Both the position numbers and the translations under genes were made by a program. A stretch of DNA of 33,582 nucleotides. It comes from Leucogyrophana mollusca. Its lineage: Eukaryota > Basidiomycota > Agaricomycetes > Boletales. The notes beneath the pieces are model-generated. The model ran no database searches and was not told the origin of the DNA. It was given only the letters and a program-made list of their open reading frames with translations. The stretch is from positions 1 to 33,582 of the forward strand of contig MU266604.1 of NCBI GenBank assembly GCA_021014945.1, in the 5' to 3' direction. Each line of letters starts with the position of its first letter. The stretch's first letter is position 1. Below are positions 1-10,277 of this stretch, in pieces.

Positions 1-23
1 TCAGTCAGCAGGGGTGGGTGATG

Positions 24-163
24 TGTCCGGATATAAGATCTGCCCTCGACCGACAGACCCACCCATATGTCCGGACAAAAAATCCGGCCAAAATCGCATT
101 TTTGCGCTTTTGTCCGGATAAAAATCCGGCGTCGGCCCAATATTTCTGAAATTATGTCCGGAT
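24..163. repeat. Cluster of TGTCCGGA(T) / ATCCGG motifs
   Basis: TGTCCGGA occurs at 24, 68, 111 and 155 (followed by T in all but the second). Two of these are followed closely by ATCCGG (82-87 and 124-129), giving small palindromes with an A-rich loop; the best is CCGGAT-aaaa-ATCCGG near 114-129. The spacing is 43-44 nt each time, so this is a short tandem array as well as a set of hairpins. It could be the subterminal region of a DNA transposon running off the left edge, or an ordinary minisatellite. No ORF is associated. Confidence 0.6.
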
Positions 164-403
164 GGCGATCTAGCCTCCCCCCCTATATTCGGGGGTCCTC
201 GTACATCCCGCCGAGCATTCGGGGTTGTTTGACGGTGTTTGCGTAGCTTAGTCAGCGCTTTCAGCGCGTTCCACTTGCTTGCGTGTAGTAGACGATCAAT
301 CAGATCACTTCACTCTGGATTCCTCGTGCGTTCGTCGTCCCGGCTACTCCATCGTCTCTGGTGGGTCGGGCCATTGCGTGTCGGTCGAGTTTTAGGATAC
401 TGT

Positions 404-1205
404 CATGGCATGTTGTGCTGTGCGTTCTGTTCCTGCGTAGCTCAGGCAGACACTTTGCGAGTGTATTCAATCATCTAGGTGAGTGTTTTGTTATTTCTCT
501 CAATGGATTCCGGTGCGCGTTCTGGGCCCATATCTAATGAGAATTGTCCCCAAGGCTTGGGAGTTCCCCGCCGATCGGAATCGCCGTGCTCGAGTACTGC
601 AAGCAGATGTCTTCAGTTATTTTTGGCGTCCTCAGACACAACCACCCCGAAAACACATGCTTCACCCTGCAGGTCTCCCAATCCAACTCAACGAACTTGC
701 CCCAGCCGTGGAGTACGTCCTCTCCATCGGCGTCAAACCAGAAACCCTGTACCTAGCGGGCGACTCGGATGGCGCTAATCTGATTCTCTAGCTCTTCTGC
801 TCTGCCCTCCACCCCCTTCCTCTCATCTCTGTTCCTGCGTCACCCCTACACTCTACTATCGAAGACATCTGTTTCATCTCGCCGTTATTGACCTCGGGTG
901 CACGCCTCTGTCACTTGAAGTTCGCGGGAACCTTGACTTGATTCCCCTGCGACTTTTCGCGCATGGGGGGGAGGCGTATCTCAGTTCGGTATCTCCCTCA
1001 AGGCCCGTGCGTACAGACCCTTACCCCCCCTGATGGATGGTTCGACGGCATCGGCGCCTTCGTGAAGCACCTTTTTATCCAAGTGGGGGCCAGCGAAGGA
1101 ACGAAGCTACGGGCGGTTCATCCGGATGTGTGGATCGAGGTGCAGATGGCCGGCGCGCATATTGACCTAATGGATGATCTTGTAGTAAACGAGGGGAAGA
1201 AGCTG
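404..1205 (+). pseudogene. Alpha/beta-hydrolase (fold-3 type) pseudogene, left copy
   Basis: Seen: fragments in shifting frames match a lipase/esterase-like alpha/beta hydrolase. The nucleophile elbow reads LAGDSDGAN (about 752-778), so the GxSxG-type serine is kept, but a TAG follows three codons later (789-791). A C-terminal piece (about 1035-1205) carries DGWFDGIGAFVKHLFI and GAHIDLMDDLVVNEGKK, the segment expected to hold the late catalytic His. Compared with the inverted copy at 32040-32839, a Trp codon (TGG) is TAG here (about 440), and the frame is lost between about 480 and 560. Known: such enzymes act on steryl or short acyl esters. Inference: a dead copy, because the reading frame is broken several times. 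Confidence 0.75.
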
Positions 1206-1775
1206 AGCACTGGCGGGGATAATCATCGGCCTGCTAGCGAAAAATATCCAACAACCCCTGGTTACGAGCCGACGAGGCGAGACAGGATGCTGGATTGGCG
1301 TTAGGTACTTGGTGAGGTAAGAGAGATGTCTGCTTGATCGACGCTGCGTGGCTCAAGGAGACGGCAAGGAGGAATCGTTACAAACGGAGCGTCTTAACAT
1401 ACCTCGTTCCACCCTCTTCACCACAAGTACACGTGGGCAGCGCACGAAAGCGTATCTAGGAGCGCTAGACAGCAGAAGCGTAGGTGCACAGGCCTTGCCT
1501 TACATTACACCTTACGGGTTGATCCTCGTTAGGCGGCATGGTTTTCAAGCTCTGACGGACTCGAGGTATTAGTACACTCGTTGGTTTGTGCTCGCTGACT
1601 GGGTTGGTTTAAGGATGCGTGGGCCGCGACGTCCGGCACCCGTCAAGCTTGACTCCTTGTCATGCAGGGCTCGACGCTAATCAGCTGGGGTGTTCAGCTC
1701 TCGCAGGGTGGGGAATTTGGCACACGTTGGCCAGGTATATGGCACTCGGTGATGGGTGGAGCGCTATTGACTGGC
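1206..1775. other. No recognisable gene
   Basis: No coding signal was recognised. A short stretch at about 1326-1372 (a region translating as CLIDAAWLKET) is closely matched at about 22333-22378, so at least part belongs to the segmental duplication. Confidence 0.5.
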
Positions 1776-1779
1776 GGTT

Positions 1780-1985
1780 GAGCACGCGTCGACGAGTACT
1801 TGAATGCTCGTTCACGGAGTGTTACTCCATTCATCATCCGAGATGCTGGCAGTCGTCCTTGGGCCTTAGGGTGCCGGTTGGGCCGATATCGGCCACTTGT
1901 TGTCGATCTATTGAAATAGACCACACGTCCTCCGAACTTAGCGGTGGCAATGTCAGGAAAAGCATCTGTACACTTATGTGATCTG
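1780..1985. repeat. Dispersed ~200-bp repeat E, copy 1
   Basis: Starts with a CGTCGACGAGTACTTGAA core, then a CATCCGAGATGCTGGCAGTC block, and ends near a block shared as GCAATG.CAGGAA.AGC...CTGTA.ACT. Diverged copies lie at 7245-7460 and 16620-16812. Here and at 16620 it sits directly upstream of the DUF6533 leader; at 7245 it stands alone. The left part resembles one unit of the ~24-bp minisatellite found elsewhere in the window. Confidence 0.65.
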
Positions 1986-1989
1986 CGAC

Positions 1990-2519
1990 TCCATGGTGGG
2001 AACTGAAGTCGTGGTGAGTTATGTAGCGTGCATTTGGTTTCCTGTCTGATACGCGGTGGGCACACGCAATTTGGGGCGAAGCTGCTCCCCCAACCCTCCC
2101 GTCCCACAACAGCGATCTTTTGTCAATGCAATCCTCCATGCTCACGTGCGGTCTGTGGTTCGCTTTGTACCCTTTTGTACCTTTCGTTGATTGGTTCTGC
2201 GCTTTGGAACCATGGCTGAGGCATTACTGTTGAAACGTCTGATAGGAGAATTTGACGTGTGCTGGTGTTTCGAGGAGTCCTGCCTTTGCACCAACGTCTT
2301 TCGCGGTGCTTAGGATTTATCATGATCTTGATGATTGTTTTTCAATGCGTGTTTCAGGATCGCTCACGTATGATAAACAGGATCACGATATCGATGAAAC
2401 ATAGAGCCTTCCAAGATGTTCGCGCTATGCTGAGCTGCAGCAATGATCCTAGTATAAAGGCTCCAAGCGCCACTAGGCACGACAACGAAAATTTTCAACC
2501 TCCTGCCCCTGATTGTGCG
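1990..2519 (+). repeat. Conserved 5' leader of DUF6533 copy 1
   Basis: About 530 bp upstream of the DUF6533 start is repeated, with point changes and small indels, at 16815-17346 and 23035-23428. Conserved blocks include ACTTGGGGCGAT-like, CGTTGATTGGTGCTG-like and TTTATCATGATCTTGATT-like tracts and a TATA box. Inference: promoter plus 5' untranslated region carried along with the gene when it was duplicated. Confidence 0.7.
2453..2458 (+). promoter_or_regulatory. TATA box of DUF6533 copy 1
   Basis: TATAAA inside the context CCTAGTATAAAGGCTCCAAG, 67 bp before the ATG at 2520. The same context and spacing recur in copies 2 and 3, which supports a real core promoter element. Confidence 0.65.
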
Positions 2520-3952
2520 ATGAGCGTCGTGGAAACTCTCGGCCAGACCCAAGCCGTCGCCTATGTGAAGAGCAAGCAATTAGTCTGTCTGTGGGCTCAC
2601 TATAATCGTATCTGAACCTTGTTTCTTCACAGTGGCCTTAGTAGCTGTTGTTATGTATGACCAAGGTCGGAGGAATCCCTTTTCTGTCAGGTCAATGACT
2701 TTCAAGCCGACGAACAGGAATTCTACAGTGCTTACCTTTTCGCAAGAGGTCAGTTCCCCTTGCATCATTCCCGGGCAACGCGCTCAAGTTGAGGCATCCT
2801 CGAGGTGGATCTGATCTGGGTAAGTACCCATGTTACAGATTGCTGAAGGATACTCCAAAGCTCGCACGGAAATCAGAGTCGTCGCTGGACATTCATGACA
2901 GGACCGTATTTTGCGGTGCGTAGGACTGTCTGTCTCTTCGTTGTCCACCGGCAATACAGCTAAGGTCGCATCATATTACTCTAGGCTCGTTACTGCGGCT
3001 CCGTATCTTTTTTGTGCGTCCACGAATCAAACCTTAATCCTCTCAGCTGACGCGACGTTGCGACTCACAGCACACTTATAGCATGCAAGCTAAATCCAAG
3101 AGCAAACCACCTTCGCTGAATATCATGTACCAGTGAACTTGCGGCTGACTTGGACTCGCAAAGTGCGCACATTTTTATGCGGCCCTGTGGGCGGGGAATC
3201 ATATGACAGCGTTTGTATTGTAGGAGTGAAGCTTTCTTTACTTTTCCCTCTCATTTGTCGATGACTCGGATTGATGCTGATGCTCCACCCAAACAAACTT
3301 TACAGAGAGCGTCCACCTTGGCTCAGCCACCGTTTTCTCAGCCGTAGCCATTGGTCCAAACTCGATCGGCAGCGTCGGGCAGGCCCTTAAGATGTACCCT
3401 TCCGCCTTGGAACCATTGGTAGCGATTTACGTCACGATGCAACTGGCATTCGATGTGATCTTACTTGCATTTGCGCTGTTTGCCGCTGTAAAACACGCCC
3501 TGGAGACCAGGCAACTGCACGGAAAGTGGTCAATCAACCCTCTGGTGAAGGCTTTGGTTGCGGACCAAATTATCTACTTCATTGGGTATGTCGATTGTTA
3601 ATTAATTGCAGGACAACATTCATTCAGTGAGCGCTCCAGGAACGTGATTTGGCAAGCGACCGCCATCCCCCTGGCATCACCCAACTCCAATGCAGTTGGC
3701 TCCTCCTTTATGGGAGGAGTCAACAGTTTCTTCAACGCGTTTGTTGTCTCCGCAGGTCCCCACATGGTGATCAGCCTCCGTGCCCAAGAAGTCCAGACAA
3801 TGGAGGGCACGTCACACGGAGAGATGAGCACGATCCAGTTCGGGGCTAGAGACCTGCCGGCCCCGTCAGTCGAAGAGAGAGAGCGCGAGTCCGGGCCCAT
3901 GGTGGAGCGTAGTTGTGGTTCCACCGGGCGTCAAGCCGATGATGAAGCTTGA
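2520..3952 (+). pseudogene. DUF6533 membrane protein gene, copy 1 (internal deletion)
   Basis: Exons fitted by GT-AG rules and by comparison with copies 2 and 3: 2520-2571, 2633-2665 (ending VVMYDQ), 2729-2748 (VLTFSQE), 2805-2819 (VDLIW), 2877-2915 (SRRWTFMTGPYFA), from 2985 (ARYCGS), then after a gap about 3324-3585 and 3628-3952 (C-terminal exons). Joined, exons 2-6 give the DUF6533 signature A..V.MYDQ...FSQEVDLIW.RRW. The first intron starts GC instead of GT (2572). The exons coding ACQW..VF and AILL.RVYALYNRSKK in the other copies are missing: the sequence jumps from TTTACAGAG to AGCGTCC near 3306-3312. The C-terminus (FAAVKHALE, AGPHMVISLRAQE, STIQFGARDLP) is open to TGA at 3952. Family role: receptor-like heptahelical membrane protein of mushrooms, function unproven. 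Inference: inactive, having lost central helices. Confidence 0.75.
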
Positions 3953-4440
3953 AGCCTCCCAGCGGTCTCGACCCCCGACAGCACTTGGATCCACCGCCTC
4001 AAATCACTGCTCTCCTTGAATTTCCGATGTTCTTGCTGCTATTTATGTGTTTGTGTGCTCTTGCAGCCCAGTATCTTTTCTTGCGTGCCCGGGTGTTACT
4101 TAAAATTCGGTCCATAGCGCTGTAGTCTCGTTGTTCTCGCATGGCGTATCTATATTGTGTTAGGTGTTCCAAACCGCACCCAGAGTATCGTCCCCCTGAT
4201 CATCAAGGTAGTTTGCGGCGGTCGAGTCATGGTCACAAAGATGCGCAAGTGTATACGAGTATGCAACGAAAACAACACAACGTATAGGTAGAGCGCTACT
4301 GTCCCGGAAAACGATCCTGATAATCCGACATGACGATCGCTTCCGGTGCTGGGACCTCTCGCGTTCCCATGATGTTCTGTGGTTCAAAAGATTGTCAGTA
4401 TTAGCATCGAAACAAATAGGATGGTGGGATGGAGATGGAG
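3953..4440. repeat. 3' flank of DUF6533 unit 1
   Basis: Non-coding sequence repeated after copies 2 (19075-19594) and 3 (25212-25760). Shared blocks include TTTCCGATGTTCT, TTTGTGTGCTCTTGCAG, and GATCCTGATAATCCGA, followed by a GACCTCTCGCGT block. It probably holds the DUF6533 3' untranslated region and the intergenic space before the convergent PEX3 remnant. Confidence 0.65.
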
Positions 4441-4519
4441 AGATACATTGGAGGTGAGAACATGGCTTTGCGAACCACTGCACCGAAGCAAAAGCAGGAC
4501 TGTCGGAAGCAAAGGCCGT

Positions 4520-4625
4520 GATCGGTGGAAGCAACCCACAAGTTCGACGATCAACAGCGACAAAACCACAAGGTGATCGATCGACGGAAACAAACCACAG
4601 GTTGATCGATCGGCGGAAGTAATCC
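4520..4625. repeat. ~29-bp minisatellite (copy 1)
   Basis: About three and a half diverged units of pattern GAAACAAACCACAGGTTGAT, then CGATCGGCG. On the minus strand it reads as a repetitive peptide (ID.LVV), which is a frame artefact. The same array lies in the matching position at 25820-25925, downstream of the larger PEX3 remnant, so it was duplicated with the unit. Confidence 0.6.
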
Positions 4626-4839
4626 CAGAATACAGCAGGCAAAGCACAGAGCGCACACCGCAGCTCGGCGGGGCAGACATAACTGACACCCCGACAGCAA
4701 GACGAAAGAAAAATTAAAACAATGTGCGCAAGATCGCAGGAGGTAACACGTCCGCAAGGCCAATAATTTGGGAGAAACACGCAGGCGGAGAAGCGAGAGG
4801 AAATAAAACCATAACCAGGCAATCAGATAGAAGACTCAC

Positions 4840-5430
4840 ATCAACCAGCTCATTCGGTAGCCCATTGAACACGAGCTGGCTCCACCTCGCCAGGCCCGGC
4901 GACAGCGCCACTAAACGGACCTTCACTTCCTCCTTCTCCCTCACGCTCTCCCTCTGCAGCTGGCTGTACTCATCCTCACCTGCATCACTTCCCCTTACCT
5001 CATCGCCACCGCCTACAATAGTCCCATCATTCATCCCCCAGGCTATCCACAAACGTGTCCCCTCAGCCCCTCGGTGGGCGCCTCTGTCACACGGTCGAGC
5101 GACCGCAGGGTCTGGAGAGAGGGTGGGGGAGAGGAGGCAGGAGCGTATTTGTGCGGGTCGGGTGTGCGCGGTGTGTGTGGAGGGAGCGTATGCGGCTGTG
5201 GGTATAAAAGCGGCGCGCGAGTGCGAGGGTCTGGGTGATGAGCTTGATGACAAGGAGAGGGAAGTTGGGGAGGTCGGCTCGCGGGAGTGTGATGGGAAGA
5301 CGTGAGCGTCTTCGAGTAGGGACAGCGGGTGTGGTTGGGTGTCCGTATACAGTGGCGCCCTACCCTGTGAGTGGACGCGGACGGCTGTCTCAGAGCGTTG
5401 AGGGAAGGAGAGACGAGAGGAAGCTGTGGG
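4840..5430 (-). pseudogene. PEX3: PEX3 remnant A (C-terminal part)
   Basis: PEX3 is the peroxisomal membrane docking factor for PEX19 and is needed for inserting peroxisomal membrane proteins. On the minus strand the last recognisable exon reads EEVKVRLVALSPGLARWSQL then NGLPNELVD, ending at 4840 at a GTGAGT donor. Upstream it is broken: the segment RSYLLSPDFALVLEAAL seen in remnant C is here split across frames (CLLSP near 5140, then VTEAPTEGLRG in another frame), and LSSLLPSTL near 5410 is followed by a stop. Only the C-terminal third is present. It faces DUF6533 copy 1, tail to tail. Pseudogene, from the frameshifts and missing N-terminus; family assignment fairly firm because remnants B and C add matching N-terminal and middle segments. 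Confidence 0.7.
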
Positions 5431-5569
5431 GTTGGATGCAAGGGTCAGTGAGCGTTAGACACGCAGTTTTGGGTCGGTAGTAAGGAAGGAAAAGAGCTTG
5501 AAAAGGTCGTGGGATACAGTACAAGGGGAGAGGAAGAAAGAAGAGAAGGCAGGTGAGGGGATCGCGATC

Positions 5570-6270
5570 AACCGACGAATATTGATACACCCTACTCGAC
5601 GAATACTCGAGCATCAAATCAACGTGTGATCAAGCACCACCCCGTGAGTGCTCAAGCAGACCACCCAGTCGACGAGTATTCAGATACCCAAGGTGATGAG
5701 TGTCTAAACACCCTGCCGACAAGTGATCAGGCGCCACTACACGGTCCCCCCTCAACCAGGAAAATACGGACTTGGTGGGTGCAAAACTCCATCGACGTAT
5801 GTTCAGCTACCCACGCGAACAAGCGCTTAAACACCTGAGCTAACGAGTGATCGAACATCCATTTGACGCGTGCTCACAGCACCCCCAGGCGATAGTCGCC
5901 TACACACGCAAGTCCGAGAGTAATAAAACACTCCAGGGAACAATTCCACGCGTACCCAACCCCCACACATCAGGGGGCAGGCGCTCCCATCGACGAATGC
6001 CCAGAGGCTCTAGTCAATGACAATTCAATTAGCAAGCGAACTTAGGCCTGAAAAACAAGCGGGAGATGATCTGAAGACCCAACCAGTAAGTACTCAAATA
6101 CCAAATCAATCAGGGTATCAACGACCCAAGCCCCAGTACCCCCTTCGACTGAGGTCCAGACGCCTAAGTTGACTTGTGTGTCCCACAGCATTTGACGAGC
6201 AGGCAATTCCCAGGTGACAGCTGTTCAGACACCAAGTGAATGGGTGTTCTGTCACCCAATCAGCAAGCAT
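5570..6270. repeat. Degenerate ~24-bp minisatellite (array 1)
   Basis: Roughly two dozen diverged units around a consensus like CGACGAGTGTTCAAACACCC, 22-27 nt each (for example TCGACGAATACTCGAGCATC, TCGACGAGTATTCAGATACC, TAACGAGTGATCGAACATCC). Units decay toward the right end. Arrays of the same family lie at 19670-20060 and 31470-31545, each just past the same point in a PEX3 remnant. No equal spacers and no perfect repeats, so not CRISPR. Confidence 0.7.
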
Positions 6271-7085
6271 CCAGAGCATATGTGACCTTCAACAGTATCC
6301 ATTTCAGAGGCTGTGGAGGCTGCACAAATGTTTTATCAGCGCAAGACATCATGAAGACACCGCAGCAAGTAAATGCATAAAGTACATAGCCAGTGCGCAG
6401 TACGACAGCTGTCCTTTGAGCTCCTGTTCCGCAGACCAAGGTCGGCCCTTCGTAGTTAGGGCTCAAGAAGACATTCATCGACGCACTGCAGAAGTCAAGG
6501 AATACTAACAAAACTCACCGAAGTCGAAGCTGGTCAGTGGTAACCATTTTGCGATGTCGGGTTGGCAAATGGGACGTTGACCAATGTTTGTTGTTATTTG
6601 GGTTATGCTGCTTCTCCCCACAGCTCCCCACCCTAAAGGCCTCAAGCTTCAAGTCTAAGACGCACCTCCACTGCGCGTATCCGCATTTCAAACCCATTGC
6701 GACGCAGCTCGGGTATGACAGCTCGGCGCTCGCGTGTGTAGGAATGGTCAGTCTTACCTCTGGTTTGCGGTGTGCGGTGTGCTCACGTTTTGTTCCAGCG
6801 CGTGCGCGTCTAATTTCAGTGCGTGTACTCATTATAGCCGAGATCAAACGCTGACATTCTCCTCCGTGCAGACTTCCACGCGCTCCTCTCGCCCCTCCCA
6901 TGCGGTGCCGTCGCACGCGGGTACACACATGACGTCCGGCACGGCGCGTCCCAGCTCTTCTCCGTACTTCGTCAAACCTCGTCACCACAATGACCGCGAC
7001 GAAAACAAAACCCGCCCCGCCCTCCACCCGGCTCCTCGCCCCTTCCCATTCACACTCCCTCCCCTCCTTGATACCCTATCCAACG
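6271..7085. other. Unassigned stretch, exon-like ORF without known family
   Basis: A plus-strand ORF reads LPTLKASSFKSKTHLHCAYP around 6626-6685 and continues to a possible donor near 6738; a possible acceptor (TCCGTGCAG) ends near 6868, after which the reading is proline/serine rich. I do not recognise the protein, and other frames are open as well because of the GC content. Treated as unassigned. Confidence 0.3.
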
Positions 7086-7240
7086 CGGTGAGACCTGTCA
7101 AGGACATCGTCGTTGACGGGTACTGCGTCGTAACTGCGAGCGTTGGAGGAACACCCTAATCAGATTCAAACTCCACACCAACCGCTATCGAGATCCCAGG
7201 CTTTTCTTCGACGTTCGCTCTCATTCCCGAGCACACCCGA
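7086..7240. repeat. Duplicated block also at 16025-16145
   Basis: Shares, in the same order, GACCTGTCAAGGACAT / CGTCGTTGAC, GGAGGAACACCCTAATCAGA, CTCCACACCAACC and TCGAGATCCCAGG with 16025-16145. The first 30 bp also match 31546-31576 in inverted orientation. Non-coding by appearance. Confidence 0.6.
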
Positions 7241-7244
7241 ACGA

Positions 7245-7460
7245 GCACGCGTTGACGAGTACTTGAACGCTCGGTGGTGGGGTGTTACACCACTTCTCAT
7301 CCGAGATGCTGGCGGTCGTCCTTGGTTCTTTGGGTGCTGGTCGAGCGGACTCACAGCCGACGTCGATCGTTTGGCGTCAATCTGATTCAAGTGGATCACA
7401 CTTCCTTCGAGCCTAGCGGTTGCAATGACAGGAAGAGCGACTGTACACTCGTGGCTTGAG
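7245..7460. repeat. Dispersed repeat E, copy 2 (orphan)
   Basis: Contains CACGCGTTGACGAGTACTTG, CATCCGAGATGCTGGCGGTC and the terminal GCAATGACAGGAAGAGCGAC block. Unlike copies 1 and 3 it is not followed by the DUF6533 leader, so either the unit was cut here or E moves independently. Confidence 0.6.
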
Positions 7461-8716
7461 GAGTGCGTAGTCTCTGCTTCATCAACTTATTTATGAACTT
7501 TAAATTATTGATCAAGCGCCTCCAGTCGATCTAGATTCTACGAGCGCCGTCAGCAGATGCGTACGTGCGCATGTGCATCCAGGCCTCGGATCTCGCCCCA
7601 TATCACACATTATAGGTTGTTCCTCATGAGGCGAAAGGCGGGACGACTAGCCAAACACCACAGGCGTGTCTTATCCGGGTTTCAAATCAAGGTGGTATCC
7701 CGTCGACATGTTTGGAGCCGGGAGATCGACTACTGTTACTGGTGGTACTATGCTTGGCCACTGCGACGAGATGCCAAACGCTGGCTACGCGCTCATCATT
7801 TCTCCCCTCAGTGCGAATGTTCCACACAGCCTCCGAACCTCTCTTCAAGCAGTCTCTACCACGGAAGAAGCGTCGTCAATTCGACCTGCGACTTTATGCT
7901 AGGGACTTGGGAACTGGGACCACGGTAGCAGTAGTAGGGCAGCTGCTTGAGTTTAACAAACAACAGCTCTGATCGTTGTCTGGAAATCGTAGTGAAGATA
8001 GCGGCCGGGTTTAAAGAAGTGACCGCACGTGAAAGCGAGGTGAGGACATGGCCGTTATCATCATGAAACTGAGAGCATCGGTATTTTATATGAATGCCTT
8101 CAAGGGCTTCGGTCGAGTTCCTGGAATAGAAGAATAGAAGGTGAAGCAAACCACGTTTGCCTGGCTAACTCCTAAGCACGCCACCAGGAGGACCCGGGTC
8201 CTGGAGTGCCGATTTTGAATAAACCCTGATGCCATGCAGCGAAACCGTGACACCGAACTTTCCAAGGTGCCTGGCTATAGATATCGCGTTGGAGGATCTG
8301 CCGGGCGATGGGTGTGTCACCTCGATCCCCCGAGTACACACGGTGCGGAGGCCTTGGAAGTGACACTGTAGTCAGTGTTCTCACAGTGGGCGGTTGCCGC
8401 AGTGAATAGGAGATACCCCTTGATCTATTTCGCTGAGTCGGAGTTATGCCCAGATGCGATCACTGTGCTCGCGTTTAGTGCTCGGCGTCCGAGGTTGTCC
8501 TCATACATCAAACACAAGAGGGGAGATATTTGCGCGACACCAAAAGGCAAGCTAACCACCAAGTCGTGCAGTCATATATTTCTGTATAAATATCTATCGA
8601 GCGCTGTGAGGAACCTGCTCCTTAGCTAGTGAATCGACGCCTTCTCTTTCGCATTAGACTAATGAACGACTACGATCTATCAAGCCATCCTAGTGGTTAT
8701 TCGTAAGCTTCTCCAA
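7461..8716. other. No gene recognised downstream of the DUF6534 gene
   Basis: Short overlapping ORFs in several frames, none with a recognisable motif. It lies past the stop of the minus-strand DUF6534 gene, so the right edge probably contains its 3' untranslated region. Confidence 0.4.
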
Positions 8717-10277
8717 TCAATCGAGGACAGCCCCGATTACCTGTCGGGAGTCATCCTTGGAGCTGTCACTCTCAGTTTCCCGCTCGATCGACTCGGTTAC
8801 GTTGATGACAATTGTGTTTCGCATCTATATGCAGTATATAGTTTTAAATAAGCATCGACACGAGGGATTATTCGTACCTTCGGGAGGTTTCCGTGACCTT
8901 CCATTTCGTAGACTGCATTCCGGGCCTTTTTTCGAGTGCTTGGACGGTGATTCAATCTGGAAAAACAAGGTCAGGTCGAGTCGCTGTCAGGAGTGGTGAA
9001 TTTTTACACCGCTAACACCGAGTTCCCGTAAACTAGGAGGCGAGTTAGTTCAGGGATATCGGAATAAGGCGACTAAGAGCGCACCGCTGGCTTCAACAGC
9101 ATATAGTCCCATCCATATGTCTGGATTTCGAATTACATAAAGAAAGGCGACCAAAGGGAAAACCTGCTCACAGTTGTCCCGCATAGTAACGAACTTAGAG
9201 ATAATCAGCCAGGCTCTCATACTGAAAGGAATTGGCCTATGCTCACGCAGGCAAGAGTCGCAATTTCTTGCAATCTGTAAAACAAATCATTACTGGGTGC
9301 CATCAAACTGCAGCACCTCGAATGCAAACTCACGCGATTATTAGGCCGGTTTCTTGCGCAAACAGTATCAGATAACCACGTAAAAAACCTGTGAGAGCGA
9401 GGTTCAACCTACCCACTGTCCATCTAACAACCTGATCGATTAGCCTCGAAGTGCTGGACGGGGGGAGGGAAACATAAATGGATCAGGTCCGTGCTTGAAA
9501 ATCACAGTACTCACGACATGAATCCTGTTTTACCTCTTTGTCGGAGGTTCCAGGAGATGGAAAGCGTGATTGTCATATCGCAAGTGGCTCCAACTGCAAG
9601 AGCAGATGTTATCATCCAGCCTTGCGTAGCGACATAGTCTAAAGCGCTTGTCATGACAAACGCTTTCCCGGCGATCGTAATGGTGATGACCACAGAGTAG
9701 CAGGACATGAGGAAGCAGCACACAGGCACCACTTTCGCGTTGTCGAGCTTCCAAACACGGGAAATGAAGAATAACTGTTGGGACGGTGGATCGCATTGAT
9801 TTTCGCCCCCGGAAAGCCAATAATGTACATACCCTTACTGAAAATGCGAGCAATGCGCTAAAAACTAGCGTCATGTCTGCACCATACGGGAAAATTTCTA
9901 GTTTTTCCGGCTGTCCATAAGTCGTGATAGTCATATTCCATAACGCGGCGCAAATACACATCAAGTGGGCAAGTGTCAGCGCTCTGCAGGGAGGATCAGC
10001 TAATGTTTGAGTGAAGCTCTGGTTCGAAGACTCACGTGAGCAATGCAGTCTGTTGAAGCCGAGCGGGTGACATCAACACTGGTACATAACGGAGTTTACT
10101 GAATGAGCTTACAAGGACCCTGAATATCATGGGATCATCGTCGAATTTGCTGTAGTAGATATAGGCTTGAAGGAAGACACAACCGCACAAGAAAGCGGCG
10201 ATGACCAGCCCCACCTCCACTGGCCCAATAATTGTGTTTGGGTCGAAGGAGTCCATCATAGCAACATCCAGCTTCAT
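8717..10277 (-). CDS. DUF6534-type heptahelical membrane protein, 11 exons
   Basis: Exons (minus strand, listed 5' to 3'): 10113-10277, 10036-10049, 9839-9983, 9515-9774, 9413-9453, 9334-9352, 9247-9274, 9085-9163, 9008-9032, 8878-8956, 8717-8824. All introns are GT-AG (51-83 nt) and all phases agree, giving 963 nt, 320 aa. Family marks: an N-terminal IIGPVEVGLVIAAFL helix, LFFISRVWKL after exon 3, VGATCDMTITLSISWNLRQR with GKTGF, SRLIDQVVRWTVETGL, and YGNSVLAVLNHR near the end, then a polar tail with NTIVINVTES. Several hydrophobic segments fit an integral membrane protein. Start: Met at 10277; Met 7 or 8 are alternatives. Known: DUF6534 proteins are expanded in mushrooms and have no proven function; a sensory or receptor role is only suggested. 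It diverges from the MFS gene on its right. Looks intact. Confidence 0.87.

Noticed and set aside
4160..4822. A 220-aa Cys/Ser-rich minus-strand frame
   Set aside because: It covers the 29-bp minisatellite and the duplicated 3' flank; the repeated peptide is produced by the tandem repeat, and the copy at 25.8 kb is not open in the same way.
5570..6270. CRISPR-like array
   Set aside because: Units are diverged, contiguous and variable in length with no unique spacers, and the context is a fungal nuclear genome.
7666..7902. Open plus-strand frame with a protein-like look
   Set aside because: Three frames are open at once here and no motif was recognised; there is no conserved copy elsewhere in the window to support coding.
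9511..9964. Two overlapping minus-strand frames as separate genes
   Set aside because: They are exons 3 and 4 of one DUF6534 gene separated by the intron 9775-9838.
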